From: an uncultured Pelagibacteraceae bacterium | GTDB lineage: Bacteria; Pseudomonadota; Alphaproteobacteria; Pelagibacterales; Pelagibacteraceae | DNA length: 64,000 nucleotides | Assembly (NCBI GenBank): GCA_902537575.1 | Contig: CACBBX010000001.1 | Coordinates: 62,001-126,000, forward strand | Direction of reading: 5' to 3' | Part shown: piece by piece, positions 1 through 8,612 of the stretch | Position numbering within the stretch: position 1 is the stretch's first letter | Layout of the letters: each line of letters starts with the position of its first letter | Notes under the pieces: generated by a model | Told to the model about the DNA's origin: nothing | The model's database searches: none | Seen by the model: the letters and a program-made list of their open reading frames with translations, nothing else | Program-made: the position numbers and the translations under genes

Positions 1-1690
1 TGTGTTTGAAACTATCTCGTCTAAAACTGTATAGGGCTTTTGGATCCACATCAACATCAATCACTGATGGTTTGTTACATTTTATTGCTGCTCTAACTGC
101 TTCATTGATTTCAGAAATTTTTTTAACTTTAAATCCTTTTGCACCATACAATTCTGCAGCCTTATCAAATGACGGACTTTTTATATCGGCTCCCAAATAT
201 CTTTTACCGAAAAAATCTTTTTGATAAGCTTTCTCTGCTCCCCAGCTTTGGTTATTCATTACTATTGTCGTAGTATTTATTCCATATTCTACTGCCGTTC
301 CTAATTCAGATATTGTCATTCCAAATCCACCATCACCCATAAGACTAACTACGGTTTTTTTTGGTTTTGCAACTTTAACACCCAGTCCGCATGCAAATGA
401 AAATCCTACCAATCCAAAATCTAATGGAGTAAATAATGACGGAGGGTCATAATATTCTAAGGCATCAGTAGCTTGTAAACACAATGTTCCAGCGTCTAAA
501 GTTATAGCACTATTTTTTGGAAGAGCTTTTCTTAATTCTTTAAATAGGCCTTTAGGCTGTATGGGAGAATTCTTTCCTAAATTATATTTATCTCTATTAA
601 TTAAAAATTTTTTTCTTTCTTTAAGATAGGAATTAGTCCAATTTTTTATATCTAATTTAAGTTTTTGTCTTTTTATTTCCTCAAATAATTGCTTTGTAGC
701 AGTTGCTGCATCAGCATTAATTCCCAATACAATTGGAAAATATTTTCCAAGCATTTTTTTTTCTAGCTCAATTTGAATAATTTTTGCCTTTTTGTTAATG
801 TTTTCATAAGAATAAAATGTTGAATTGAAGCCCAAACGAGTGCCTATTGCTAAAATAACATCAGCTTCTTTTACTAATCTTGATGCAACAGGATTTCCTC
901 TTGGACCCATTTGTCCTGCGTTGAGTTTATAATTATATGGAATTGCATCACCATGTCCTGCTGCTGTTACAATTGGAATATTCAGCATTTCGGAGAGCTT
1001 TATTACTTCCTTATATTTAGAAGTATATTTAATCCCAGCACCTACTATTAGTACTGATTTCTTGGATCCTTGAATTATTTTGGCTGCTCTTTTTATTTTT
1101 TCTTGTTTACCTTTAACTTTGCACTCATTTTCAAATGACGTTTTTTTATAATTAATATTATAATTATTGGTTGCTGCCAGTATATTTCTAGGCAGGTTTA
1201 TACATACAGGTCCTCTTCTTGGTTTCATCGCAAGATTGAAGGCATCTCCAATTACATTTGGAATTATCTTAGAATTTTTTACCGTCCATGTTTTTTTGGT
1301 AATAGGTGTAAAAAGTGATTGTTGATCAAGACCTTGAAATGCATCTTCCATTTTGTCCTTCGTTGAGAATGATCCAGCAATAGCAACTACTGGCGAAAAA
1401 GCTGCTTTTGCTTGAGCGATACCTGTAACTAAATTTGTTGCTCCAGGACCATTTTGTCCTGCTAAAATTACCCCCGGTTTATTAGACGCTCTAGCATAAC
1501 CATCTGCCATATGAGTACCTGTTCTTTCATCTCTCACTCCAATAAATTTAATACTTTTCTCATGATAAAGAGCATCAAACATTTCCATTGTTGCAGAACC
1601 AATAAGTCCGAAGACATGTTTTACTTTTTCTTTTTTTAAAGATTGAACCGCGGCTTGACCACCGCTTATTTTTTTTCTTTTTTTTATCAA
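1..1690 (-). CDS. ThDP-dependent acetolactate-synthase-family enzyme, Xsc-like (partial, runs off the window edge)
   Basis: Not in the ORF track because its stop lies outside the window; I read it directly on the minus strand. About 563 codons are open. The N-terminal ThDP domain shows HVFGLIGSA and the catalytic-glutamate region VRDERTGTHMADGYARA; the C-terminal ThDP/Mg motif is MGDGGFGM...NNQSWGAEK near residue 450. The NNQSWGAEK and YSFRRDSFKH segments recall sulfoacetaldehyde acetyltransferase (Xsc) more than IlvB, but this is by memory of the family, not an alignment. The likely start is TTG (1688-1690), overlapping the TGA of the upstream luciferase-like gene (TTGA), so the pair is probably translationally coupled. 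Substrate unproven; other 2-oxoacid decarboxylase/carboligase roles are possible. Confidence 0.8.
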   Translation of the reverse strand, partial: MIKKRKKISGGQAAVQSLKKEKVKHVFGLIGSATMEMFDALYHEKSIKFIGVRDERTGTHMADGYARASNKPGVILAGQNGPGATNLVTGIAQAKAAFSPVVAIAGSFSTKDKMEDAFQGLDQQSLFTPITKKTWTVKNSKIIPNVIGDAFNLAMKPRRGPVCINLPRNILAATNNYNINYKKTSFENECKVKGKQEKIKRAAKIIQGSKKSVLIVGAGIKYTSKYKEVIKLSEMLNIPIVTAAGHGDAIPYNYKLNAGQMGPRGNPVASRLVKEADVILAIGTRLGFNSTFYSYENINKKAKIIQIELEKKMLGKYFPIVLGINADAATATKQLFEEIKRQKLKLDIKNWTNSYLKERKKFLINRDKYNLGKNSPIQPKGLFKELRKALPKNSAITLDAGTLCLQATDALEYYDPPSLFTPLDFGLVGFSFACGLGVKVAKPKKTVVSLMGDGGFGMTISELGTAVEYGINTTTIVMNNQSWGAEKAYQKDFFGKRYLGADIKSPSFDKAAELYGAKGFKVKKISEINEAVRAAIKCNKPSVIDVDVDPKALYSFRRDSFKH

Positions 1691-2856
1691 GAAACTTTTT
1701 TTACTTCAGTGTCAAAATCTTTTTTAAAATGAGGCATTACTTTCTCAGTAAATAATTTGATACTTCTCATACAATCCTCATGTTTAATTCCTGGAAAGTT
1801 CGACCAAACTTGTAAATTTTGTAAATTTAATTCTGATTTTAATTCATGAATTTTATCAATCACATATTCTGGTGTTCCAAAAAGCATGTTTCTCTTGTGC
1901 AAAAATTCATAATTTAACAAATCTAATTTACCTTTTGTTTCTGGAAGCTCTTCACCTGGATCCATATGATTTCCTAAACCTCTCCAATGACAAACCCACC
2001 TCATGTAATTGACCATATGCTCACCTGCTTTCTCTTTGGCTTCTTCCATAGTATCAGCAATAAACATATCTCTAACTAAAGAAATACCTTCACCCATTGG
2101 TACATTTCTTTTTTCGGCTTCTGATTTTGCATTTTTAAATGCCTCAAATTTTATTTTTAGGGCCTTAACAGTTGGTATCCACATAATAATATTCAAGCCT
2201 TGCTTAGCTGCCCATTCGATAGACCTTATTCCGTCTACAACTTGATGAATTGCTGGATAAGGTTTTTGATAAGGCTTAGGAAGAACACTTATATTTTCCA
2301 TGACATTTGTTTCAAGATTTACCAAATTTTTATCTGGTGGACTCATGTCGTGTTGCCAAACATAATCTGGTGCAGGATATGTATAAAATTCACCCTTATG
2401 GTTGAAAAATTTTTCTTTCCATGCTTTTTTTAAAATAGTTAACGTTTCTTCAAACAGTCTAAAATTTTTTGCTTGATCCTTCATATCAGCTTCTTTATTT
2501 AAATTTATGGCCTCTCGCCCATAAATTCCTCTTCCAATTCCTATTTCTACTCTTCCTTTAGATAACTGATCTAATAAAGCTATGTCTTCAGCCATTCTAA
2601 TTGGGTTGTGAAAAGTTATTACGTTACAAGCTTGTCCTATTCGGATATCTTTTGTTCTTGCAGCAGCATCTACACCCATCATCAATGGGTTTGTTAAAGA
2701 TTCCATACCTTCATGATTGAAATGATGTTCAGTATACCAAATAGAGTCCCATTTAGATTTATCGCAATACTCTGTGATCTCTCTAGTTTCGTCTAAAAGT
2801 TTGTCGTAAGGTTTGTGGGTCCAGTTAGTTGTATTACAAAAATATCCAAATTTCAT
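1687..2856 (-). CDS. LLM-class (luciferase-like) flavin-dependent monooxygenase
   Basis: A 389-residue TIM-barrel flavin oxidoreductase of the bacterial-luciferase superfamily: it begins MKFGYFCNTTNW, has WYTEHHFNHEGM near residue 56 and the GRVEIGIGRGIYGREA flavin-binding segment. The track start at 2898 is too early; the ATG at 2854-2856 has a good Shine-Dalgarno (AAGGAGG) six bases upstream, so I choose it. Enzymes of this family use reduced FMN and oxygen to oxidise small substrates such as sulfonates, aldehydes or nitrogenous compounds. It is coupled to the Xsc-like gene downstream, which makes an oxidation followed by ThDP-dependent cleavage plausible. Exact substrate unknown. Confidence 0.85.
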   Translation of the reverse strand: MKFGYFCNTTNWTHKPYDKLLDETREITEYCDKSKWDSIWYTEHHFNHEGMESLTNPLMMGVDAAARTKDIRIGQACNVITFHNPIRMAEDIALLDQLSKGRVEIGIGRGIYGREAINLNKEADMKDQAKNFRLFEETLTILKKAWKEKFFNHKGEFYTYPAPDYVWQHDMSPPDKNLVNLETNVMENISVLPKPYQKPYPAIHQVVDGIRSIEWAAKQGLNIIMWIPTVKALKIKFEAFKNAKSEAEKRNVPMGEGISLVRDMFIADTMEEAKEKAGEHMVNYMRWVCHWRGLGNHMDPGEELPETKGKLDLLNYEFLHKRNMLFGTPEYVIDKIHELKSELNLQNLQVWSNFPGIKHEDCMRSIKLFTEKVMPHFKKDFDTEVKKVS

Positions 2857-2961
2857 AAAGCCTCCTTTAAATTTTAATTTAAAGACGACCGATCCCACTT
2901 TCGTAAATCAATGAATTTAACGACGAGTTATGTATCGCTTTATAAGCAGACCTTATTATTA

Positions 2962-3757
2962 CTATCGTTGATATTCAATAAATTTTTTTAGCGATTTATT
3001 TAAAAAATTCTCATAGATCTGACCATTATTTCTCAGTTTTTTATCCTTAAAAAAAGAGTGACTCATTTTAAAATCATAAGAAGGTTCAAAAAAGAAAGGA
3101 ATCGACATTCTTTTATACCTGTTCCAAAGCACCCTATGGTTAGTGGCCTTAAATTTTCCTTTAGTCAAATATTCTAGTGCTCTTCCCGTATTTACAACAA
3201 GAGCGTTTTTATTGAATGGCACATCGTGCCATTTTTTTGTCTTTCGATTTTGAACTTGTAATCCACCTTTTTTATCTTGATATAAAACTGTAAAAATTCC
3301 ACTATCCACATGAGTTTCACATCCTAGATAAGCGCCATCTTGTTTTGAAATTTCAACAGGCCTTTTTTGATTTGGATAGAAATTAAATCTTAAAGTACTT
3401 AACGTTTTTTATTTTATTAGAATAATTTTTTGTTACTTGAAGATCACCTAAGTCTAGACCTTCTTTACCGTTAACATCATAAGGAAAATAACCTCTATAA
3501 ACATTCTTATTTAAACTATTCCATTTTTTAGGTGATAATTTTTTTTTACTTTTATTAGATAAGTTAAAAAATTTATTTCCTATTTTACAAATATTTTTAA
3601 TTTGTTTTTGATCTATTCCGTGTCCTATAATTTGAAAAAAACCAACATCAATACATGCTTTTTCAATTTTCTTTATTGTTAAATATATTTTCTTTTGATC
3701 TTGGTTCTTTTTAACAATGCTAGAGATATTAATAGTAGGTATAAAATTTTTAATCAT
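2962..3757 (-). pseudogene. Broken isopenicillin-N-synthase-like 2-oxoglutarate/Fe(II) oxygenase
   Basis: Two open frames (3383-3757 and 2962 to about 3405) are the N- and C-terminal halves of one oxygenase. The first half has the family's N-terminal GFFQIIGHGID and ends at a TAA after YRGYFPYD...GLDLGDLQ. The second resumes in another frame at LRFNFYPNQKRP and keeps the full active site: the HVD iron-binding pair (CETHVDSG), the distal histidine (KATNHRVL) and the RMS 2-oxoglutarate contact. Relative to family length, roughly 60 residues between the halves are missing, so both an internal deletion and a frameshift are implied. The upstream ATG overlaps the stop of the DMT transporter (ATGA). 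The ATG given to the second half by the track is an internal GTG and is not a real start. Confidence 0.75.
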
Positions 3758-4707
3758 CTTCTTACAGGAGTTTCAGTTGCAATATATTGATCTCTAGCTT
3801 TTTCTCTTACATAGATATAAATACCTGCTGCTATAATACATGCAACTCCCAAAAAAGTTCTTAAAGAGGGAATTTCGTTAAATAAAAAGTACCCTGGTAT
3901 CATCGACATAATTATCAAAGAATATTCAAATAAAGACACAACAGATGGGGAAGCCACAATATAAGCAGAAAATATACAAACAAATGCTATTGATGCAGCA
4001 AAGCCAAAGAATAGTATAAATTTCCAAGTATATTCAATGTTAGAAAACCATTCTCTAAATATAAATTGTGTAGTTGGATCAAAGTTAGAATTATTTAACT
4101 GTCCACTTCCCATAAAAATATAAATTATTACACAAAGTATTATAGCTATAAGATAAAAGTAAAATAATTGAGTATAAACCCCATCTTTATCAGACGTATA
4201 CTTAGTAATTGTCATTGAGGCCGCATAAAAAAATGCACACAAAACAGGAAGTAAATTTCTATATTCAAAATTTTCAAAATTTGGATTTAGAACTATGTAA
4301 ACACCCATAAAACCAAATGCTATAGCTGACCATCTTCTTATACCTATAAATTCTTTTAAAAAAAATTTTGCAAATATTGATACAAAAAATGGACATGAGA
4401 AAAATAATGCATTTGCTGTCGCTAGTGGCATATAAGTTAAAGAAATAAAAAATGCTGAAAAAGCCAAAAAATGTAATATTACTCTTACAAAAGTTAAAAT
4501 GGGGTAGTATGTTTTGAGAGAAACTTTTTCATTTTTATACTTAATGAAAAAAAATAATAAAATTGCAGCTACAAAATATCTTCCAAAAAAAATTTCATAA
4601 AGAGCTGCTTTTTCAAATATAAATTTTATAAGCGAATCCTGCATTGCGAACAAGGTCATTGCAATAATGATCAGAACAATACCTTTTGAATTGTTGTTAG
4701 CGTACAT
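3754..4707 (-). CDS. EamA/DMT-family membrane transporter
   Basis: A 317-residue, roughly ten-helix membrane protein with the two EamA repeats; the first starts GIVLIIIAMTLFAMQDSLIKF and the second begins near residue 150 (LLPVLCAFFYAASMTITKY). Short loops and a basic C-terminus (VREKARDQ) fit the drug/metabolite exporter superfamily. It lies between a ProV-like ATPase gene (53 bp upstream) and the broken oxygenase, whose ATG overlaps its stop. DMT proteins export or import metabolites such as amino acids, nucleosides or S-adenosylmethionine; nothing here fixes the substrate. Confidence 0.85.
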   Translation of the reverse strand: MYANNNSKGIVLIIIAMTLFAMQDSLIKFIFEKAALYEIFFGRYFVAAILLFFFIKYKNEKVSLKTYYPILTFVRVILHFLAFSAFFISLTYMPLATANALFFSCPFFVSIFAKFFLKEFIGIRRWSAIAFGFMGVYIVLNPNFENFEYRNLLPVLCAFFYAASMTITKYTSDKDGVYTQLFYFYLIAIILCVIIYIFMGSGQLNNSNFDPTTQFIFREWFSNIEYTWKFILFFGFAASIAFVCIFSAYIVASPSVVSLFEYSLIIMSMIPGYFLFNEIPSLRTFLGVACIIAAGIYIYVREKARDQYIATETPVRR

Positions 4708-4760
4708 TTTGCACCTATACCAAAAAAAAATTCTTTATAATATTAAATTATTTTTTAAGT

Positions 4761-5786
4761 CTATGACCTTGTCAACGAAGACTGTAATTCTTGATTAGTG
4801 ATATAGCCTTTTATATTTCCTGTTTTATCAACCACTTCACAATTTGAGTCTGAACAAACTATTTGAGGTAAAAATTCCTCAATAAATTGATCTTCATGCA
4901 CTTTGATTACGTTAGATTTATCAATATTGCTTATTTCATTTGGTTTTTTCATTATAATCTTAGCTCTAATAACCTTTGCTCTATTAACATCTTTAACAAA
5001 TGCTTTTACATAGTCATCTGCAGGTTTCATGATTATTTCCTCAGGTGTTCCAACTTGAACTAATTTTCCTGCATTTAATATTCCAATGTGGTCACCTAAT
5101 CTTAAAGACTCGTCTAGGTCATGTGTTATAAAGACTATAGTTTTTTTCAATTGTGATTGAAGATCTATTAATTGTTTCTGCATGTCACTTCTAATTAAAG
5201 GATCTAAAGCACTAAATGCTTCATCCATTAACATAATATCAGTATCAGTAGCTAAAGCTCTAGCTAAACCAACACGCTGCTGCATGCCTCCTGATAATTG
5301 AGCTGGATACTGATTTTCAAAACCAATTAAACCAACAGCATTAATTTTTTCCATAGAAATTTTATTTCTTTCTTCTTCAGCTTTTCCCTGCATTTCAAGT
5401 CCATACCCAACATTTTGAATTACTGTTTTATGAGGAAATAACCCAAACCTTTGAAAAACCATACTCATTTTGTGACGTCTAAATTCAATCAATTGTTCTT
5501 TATTTAAGTTCATCACATTCGTACCTTCTATTAAAATTTCTCCATCTGTCGGATCAATTAATCTGTTAAGATGCCTTATTAGTGTTGATTTTCCTGAACC
5601 AGATAAGCCCATACAAACAAAAGTCTCACCTTCTTCAATTTTTAGAGATACATTATCTAGACCGACTGTATGACCAGTATTTTCTAAAATTTCATCTTTA
5701 GTTGCCCCTTCTTTTACTTTGGGTAAAACAGAGTTAGGGTTACTTCCAAATATTTTATATACGTTATTAATTTCAATCTTTGACAT
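4761..5786 (-). CDS. proV: Glycine-betaine/proline-type ABC transporter ATP-binding protein (ProV/OpuAA family), stand-alone
   Basis: A 341-residue ABC ATPase of the quaternary-amine class. Walker A GLSGSGKST is at about residues 60-68, the signature QLSGGMQQRVGLARAL and Walker B DIMLMDEAFSALDP follow, and after the ITHDLDESLRLGD switch region there is a CBS-type C-terminal tail (about 285-341) as in ProV, which senses ionic strength in characterised relatives. No permease or binding-protein gene sits next to it, unlike its paralogue at 62132. Its partner must be elsewhere, or it serves the other system. It is divergent from a gamma-butyrobetaine-hydroxylase-like gene, which hints at betaine or carnitine-type substrates. 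Confidence 0.85.
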   Translation of the reverse strand: MSKIEINNVYKIFGSNPNSVLPKVKEGATKDEILENTGHTVGLDNVSLKIEEGETFVCMGLSGSGKSTLIRHLNRLIDPTDGEILIEGTNVMNLNKEQLIEFRRHKMSMVFQRFGLFPHKTVIQNVGYGLEMQGKAEEERNKISMEKINAVGLIGFENQYPAQLSGGMQQRVGLARALATDTDIMLMDEAFSALDPLIRSDMQKQLIDLQSQLKKTIVFITHDLDESLRLGDHIGILNAGKLVQVGTPEEIIMKPADDYVKAFVKDVNRAKVIRAKIIMKKPNEISNIDKSNVIKVHEDQFIEEFLPQIVCSDSNCEVVDKTGNIKGYITNQELQSSLTRS

Positions 5787-5892
5787 TTTTACATAGTTTT
5801 AACAGGACGAGTACCTAGATCAAAGAAAAGAAAAATGTATTTCAACCCTAAATTGCATTGACAATTACTTGCTAACAAATAATTATTTATAA
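5787..5892. promoter_or_regulatory. Divergent promoter region; leaderless-type plus-strand promoter
   Basis: A 106-bp gap between the divergent proV-like and oxygenase genes. On the plus strand there is a perfect -35 TTGACA (5858-5863), a 17-nt spacer and an AATTAT -10-like box (5881-5886). The expected start of transcription falls at about the ATG itself (5893), and there is no Shine-Dalgarno, so the oxygenase mRNA may be leaderless. No clear hairpin seen. Confidence 0.45.
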
Positions 5893-7017
5893 ATGGTGCA
5901 AATTGAAAAAATTGAAAAATCAAAATCAGATCTTAAAATTAAGTGGACTGATGGTGAAGAGAGTGCTTTTAATTATATGTGGCTTAGAGATAATTGTCCA
6001 ACGGCTCATGATAAAGACTCAAGGCACAGAATGTTTAATATTTTAAATGTTTCAGATAATTTAAATATAAAAAAATTTGAAATTAAAGAGTCGAGATATT
6101 TACAAGTAGAGTGGAGTGAAGGTGAACACACCAGTCAATATGACATAAATTGGTTGAGAAATAACTGTTATACTTTAAAAAATAAGACTAAATATATCTC
6201 TCCTTACAAATTATGGAACAAAGATCTTAAAAATAATTTTGATACGGTTTGTGTAGAACATGATGAAATCTTAAATTCAGATGAAGGTTTAGTTAAATGG
6301 CTTGAGCTTTTACATCACAAAGGTATTGCAATTGTAAAAAATGCTCCATTAAAAGAAAAATCTGCTTTTCCACTTCTAAACAGAATAAGCCATGTTAGAG
6401 AAACATTTTTTAAAACTCCATTTGAGGTGATAAATATACCAAAGCCAAATAACTCAGCTTATACAGCTCATGCTCTTAGAAATCACATGGATTTACCTTG
6501 GTTTGAATTACCACCAGGTTATCAATTTTTACATTGCTTAGTAAATTCTGCTAATGGGGGCGACTCCTCAGCAGTAGATGGATTTGCTGTTGGCGAATAT
6601 TTAAAAAATAATGAAAAGGAAATTTTTGATACCTTAGTAAAAGTACCATTAAAATTTAGAGATATGGATTATACACAAGAGTCCCATAGAGGTTTTCATG
6701 CTCCTGCAATTAGTCTAACTAAGGATGGAGATTTTCATGATATCAGATTTAGTATTGCAACTATGGATGTACTTGATTGTCACCCTGATTTAATGGAAAA
6801 AGTTTACAAAGCTCATCGTAGATTTGGTATTTTACTACATGACAATAAATTTCAAGTTAATTTCCGTTTAGAGCCAGGCGATATATATTCTTTTAACAAC
6901 AGAAGAGTACTGCATGGAAGAACAGCATTCGACCCAAGTTCTGGTCATAGACATCTTCAAGGTTATTATATGGATAGAGACGAAATTATTGGAAGATTAA
7001 ATTATTTAAAAAAATAA
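5893..7017 (+). CDS. Gamma-butyrobetaine-hydroxylase-like 2-oxoglutarate/Fe(II) dioxygenase (TauD superfamily)
   Basis: A 374-residue protein with the two-part layout of gamma-butyrobetaine dioxygenase: an N-terminal DUF971-like domain (residues 1-100, YMWLRDNCPTAHD) and a TauD-type double-stranded beta-helix domain. Iron ligands are visible as NHMD (H198, D200) and the distal histidine in VLHGRTAFD, with an arginine for 2-oxoglutarate a few residues on (GHRHLQGYY). Characterised members hydroxylate gamma-butyrobetaine to L-carnitine. The usual cysteine cluster binding zinc in the N-terminal domain is reduced to one cysteine here. The neighbouring ProV-like ATPase supports a quaternary-amine substrate, but trimethyllysine or another betaine remains possible. 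Confidence 0.8.
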   Translation: MVQIEKIEKSKSDLKIKWTDGEESAFNYMWLRDNCPTAHDKDSRHRMFNILNVSDNLNIKKFEIKESRYLQVEWSEGEHTSQYDINWLRNNCYTLKNKTKYISPYKLWNKDLKNNFDTVCVEHDEILNSDEGLVKWLELLHHKGIAIVKNAPLKEKSAFPLLNRISHVRETFFKTPFEVINIPKPNNSAYTAHALRNHMDLPWFELPPGYQFLHCLVNSANGGDSSAVDGFAVGEYLKNNEKEIFDTLVKVPLKFRDMDYTQESHRGFHAPAISLTKDGDFHDIRFSIATMDVLDCHPDLMEKVYKAHRRFGILLHDNKFQVNFRLEPGDIYSFNNRRVLHGRTAFDPSSGHRHLQGYYMDRDEIIGRLNYLKK

Positions 7018-7019
7018 TA

Positions 7020-7661
7020 TTATAAGTTTTCGAAGATTAAGTTATTATCTTCATGATATTTTTTAAAGTCTCTCCTTTTTTTAATTGTATAAAAAAATTT
7101 ATCAATTTTTAAATCTTGAATTTTTTTTTTGTTTAAAAAAACTTTATCTAGTACCAAAAATTTTATTTTAGGATTTTTAGACTTTTGAATAATTGTTTTA
7201 ATAGATGAATTGTTTGCAAAAGAAAGTCCAACATTTATGTTGCTTTTTATGCTGAGTAATCGATAAATATTAATATGCTTAAATGAAATAAAAATACATT
7301 TTGAATATTTTGAGGATATTTTTATTAATTTTTTAAGTAATTTACTTGAAAAAGTTGGTTTTAATTCAATTAATAAAGGATATTTGTTTTTAGAGGCAAT
7401 TAAAACATCATCTAAAAGAGGGATTGGAGATTTTTTTAGACTACTAATCTTTTTTATATTTGCATAATTCAAATTTTTTATACTTAAATTTTTTTTAAAC
7501 ATTCTATTAAAAGTAAAGTCATGAAAACAAATAAACTTTTGATCTTTAGTAGCATGAATATCAGTTTCAATTCCAAATCCTGAGTTAAACGATTTTTTAA
7601 ATGATGAAAGTAAATTTTCTTTGAATTTTTTATTCACAATACCTCTATGAATTACATGCAT
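7020..7661 (-). CDS. Glycerophosphodiester phosphodiesterase family protein
   Basis: A 213-residue GDPD-type TIM barrel. Signature residues are present in order: HRG at the N-terminus, the metal-binding GIETDIHATKD, CFHDFTFNR with its catalytic histidine, and LIELKP. Family enzymes cleave glycerophosphodiesters to glycerol-3-phosphate and an alcohol such as choline or ethanolamine. It has no signal peptide, so it acts in the cytoplasm. At 213 residues it is slightly shorter than typical (about 240-250), with a poorly conserved C-terminal third. It is convergent with the oxygenase gene (2-bp gap) and 9 bp downstream of the dehydrogenase gene, probably in the same transcript. Confidence 0.8.
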   Translation of the reverse strand: MHVIHRGIVNKKFKENLLSSFKKSFNSGFGIETDIHATKDQKFICFHDFTFNRMFKKNLSIKNLNYANIKKISSLKKSPIPLLDDVLIASKNKYPLLIELKPTFSSKLLKKLIKISSKYSKCIFISFKHINIYRLLSIKSNINVGLSFANNSSIKTIIQKSKNPKIKFLVLDKVFLNKKKIQDLKIDKFFYTIKKRRDFKKYHEDNNLIFENL

Positions 7662-7670
7662 TTTTTAAGA

Positions 7671-8612
7671 CTAAATTTCAAATCCTTTTACTTCAGACTC
7701 ATTATCAATTAATTCATTTGGAAACCCATCGGCTCTAAAATCAATATTATTTAAATCTTCCATTCTTTTAACAATCATTGAGGAGTAAGCCCGAGAACCA
7801 TATTTTTTTTGTCCATCTTTAAAAATCTCTACAATTTTTGGAGAAATTTCTAAATGAGCATTCAACTTTTTTGCTAAATCATCAAATAATCCTGTATCCT
7901 TTAAAACTAAATCCATTGTAAAATTTATATTGTATGAGCCATTTAGAATTACTTGGCTTTCCGTTTCATGAACAAAAGAATTTCCTGATGATACAGCAAT
8001 CCCTTTATACACTTTGCTTAGGTCTAAGTTTGATTTTTTTGCTACAGTCCATGCTTCGCCAAGAGCGACTAAATGAACAGAGGCTAAATAATTAGTAATA
8101 ACTTTTAGTATACTTGCACTTCCAAGACCTCCAGTGTGTAATACTTTTCTTCCCATTACGGTTAATGCAGGTAAGATTTTTTCAAAAGACTTCCTATCAC
8201 CCCCAACAAAAATTGCGATATTTCCTGTAGCTGCTCTATGACAACCACCACTCACAGGACCATCTAAAGGTATAGCTTTTTTTTCAATTACTTTTTTACC
8301 AATTCTTTTAACCTCAGCACCATCTGTAGTACTCATTTCAAGCCAAATTTTCTTTTCTGAAAGACCATTTAAAATACCATCTTCTCCTTCCATAACCTCT
8401 GCACAGATAATTGGTGAAGGAAGACAGGTAATTATAAGATCTACTTCTTCTGCTAATTCTTTAGGAGTATTTACAACTTTAGCCCCTTGATCTGCAAATG
8501 ATTTAGTTAAATTTTTATCTAGATCTCTTACAGTCAAATCGAATTTATTTCTCATCAAACTACTAGCAAGTTTGCCCCCCACATTACCCAAGCCAATAAA
8601 GCCTATTTTCAT
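7671..8612 (-). CDS. 3-hydroxyisobutyrate-dehydrogenase-like NAD(P)-dependent beta-hydroxyacid dehydrogenase
   Basis: A 313-residue enzyme with an N-terminal Rossmann fold (IGFIGLGNVGGKLASSL), the substrate-binding DGPVSGGCHRAATG loop near residue 120 and the catalytic-lysine helix (SILKVITNYLA). The family includes 3-hydroxyisobutyrate dehydrogenase, tartronate semialdehyde reductase and related enzymes that oxidise or reduce 3-hydroxyacids. The start overlaps the end of the upstream DMT transporter (ATGA), so transport and oxidation of one compound may be coupled. Substrate not determinable from sequence. Confidence 0.85.
   Translation of the reverse strand: MKIGFIGLGNVGGKLASSLMRNKFDLTVRDLDKNLTKSFADQGAKVVNTPKELAEEVDLIITCLPSPIICAEVMEGEDGILNGLSEKKIWLEMSTTDGAEVKRIGKKVIEKKAIPLDGPVSGGCHRAATGNIAIFVGGDRKSFEKILPALTVMGRKVLHTGGLGSASILKVITNYLASVHLVALGEAWTVAKKSNLDLSKVYKGIAVSSGNSFVHETESQVILNGSYNINFTMDLVLKDTGLFDDLAKKLNAHLEISPKIVEIFKDGQKKYGSRAYSSMIVKRMEDLNNIDFRADGFPNELIDNESEVKGFEI

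Noticed and set aside
6-224. 72-residue plus-strand ORF at the left edge
   Set aside because: It lies opposite the well-supported Xsc-like gene and has no ribosome site or family features.
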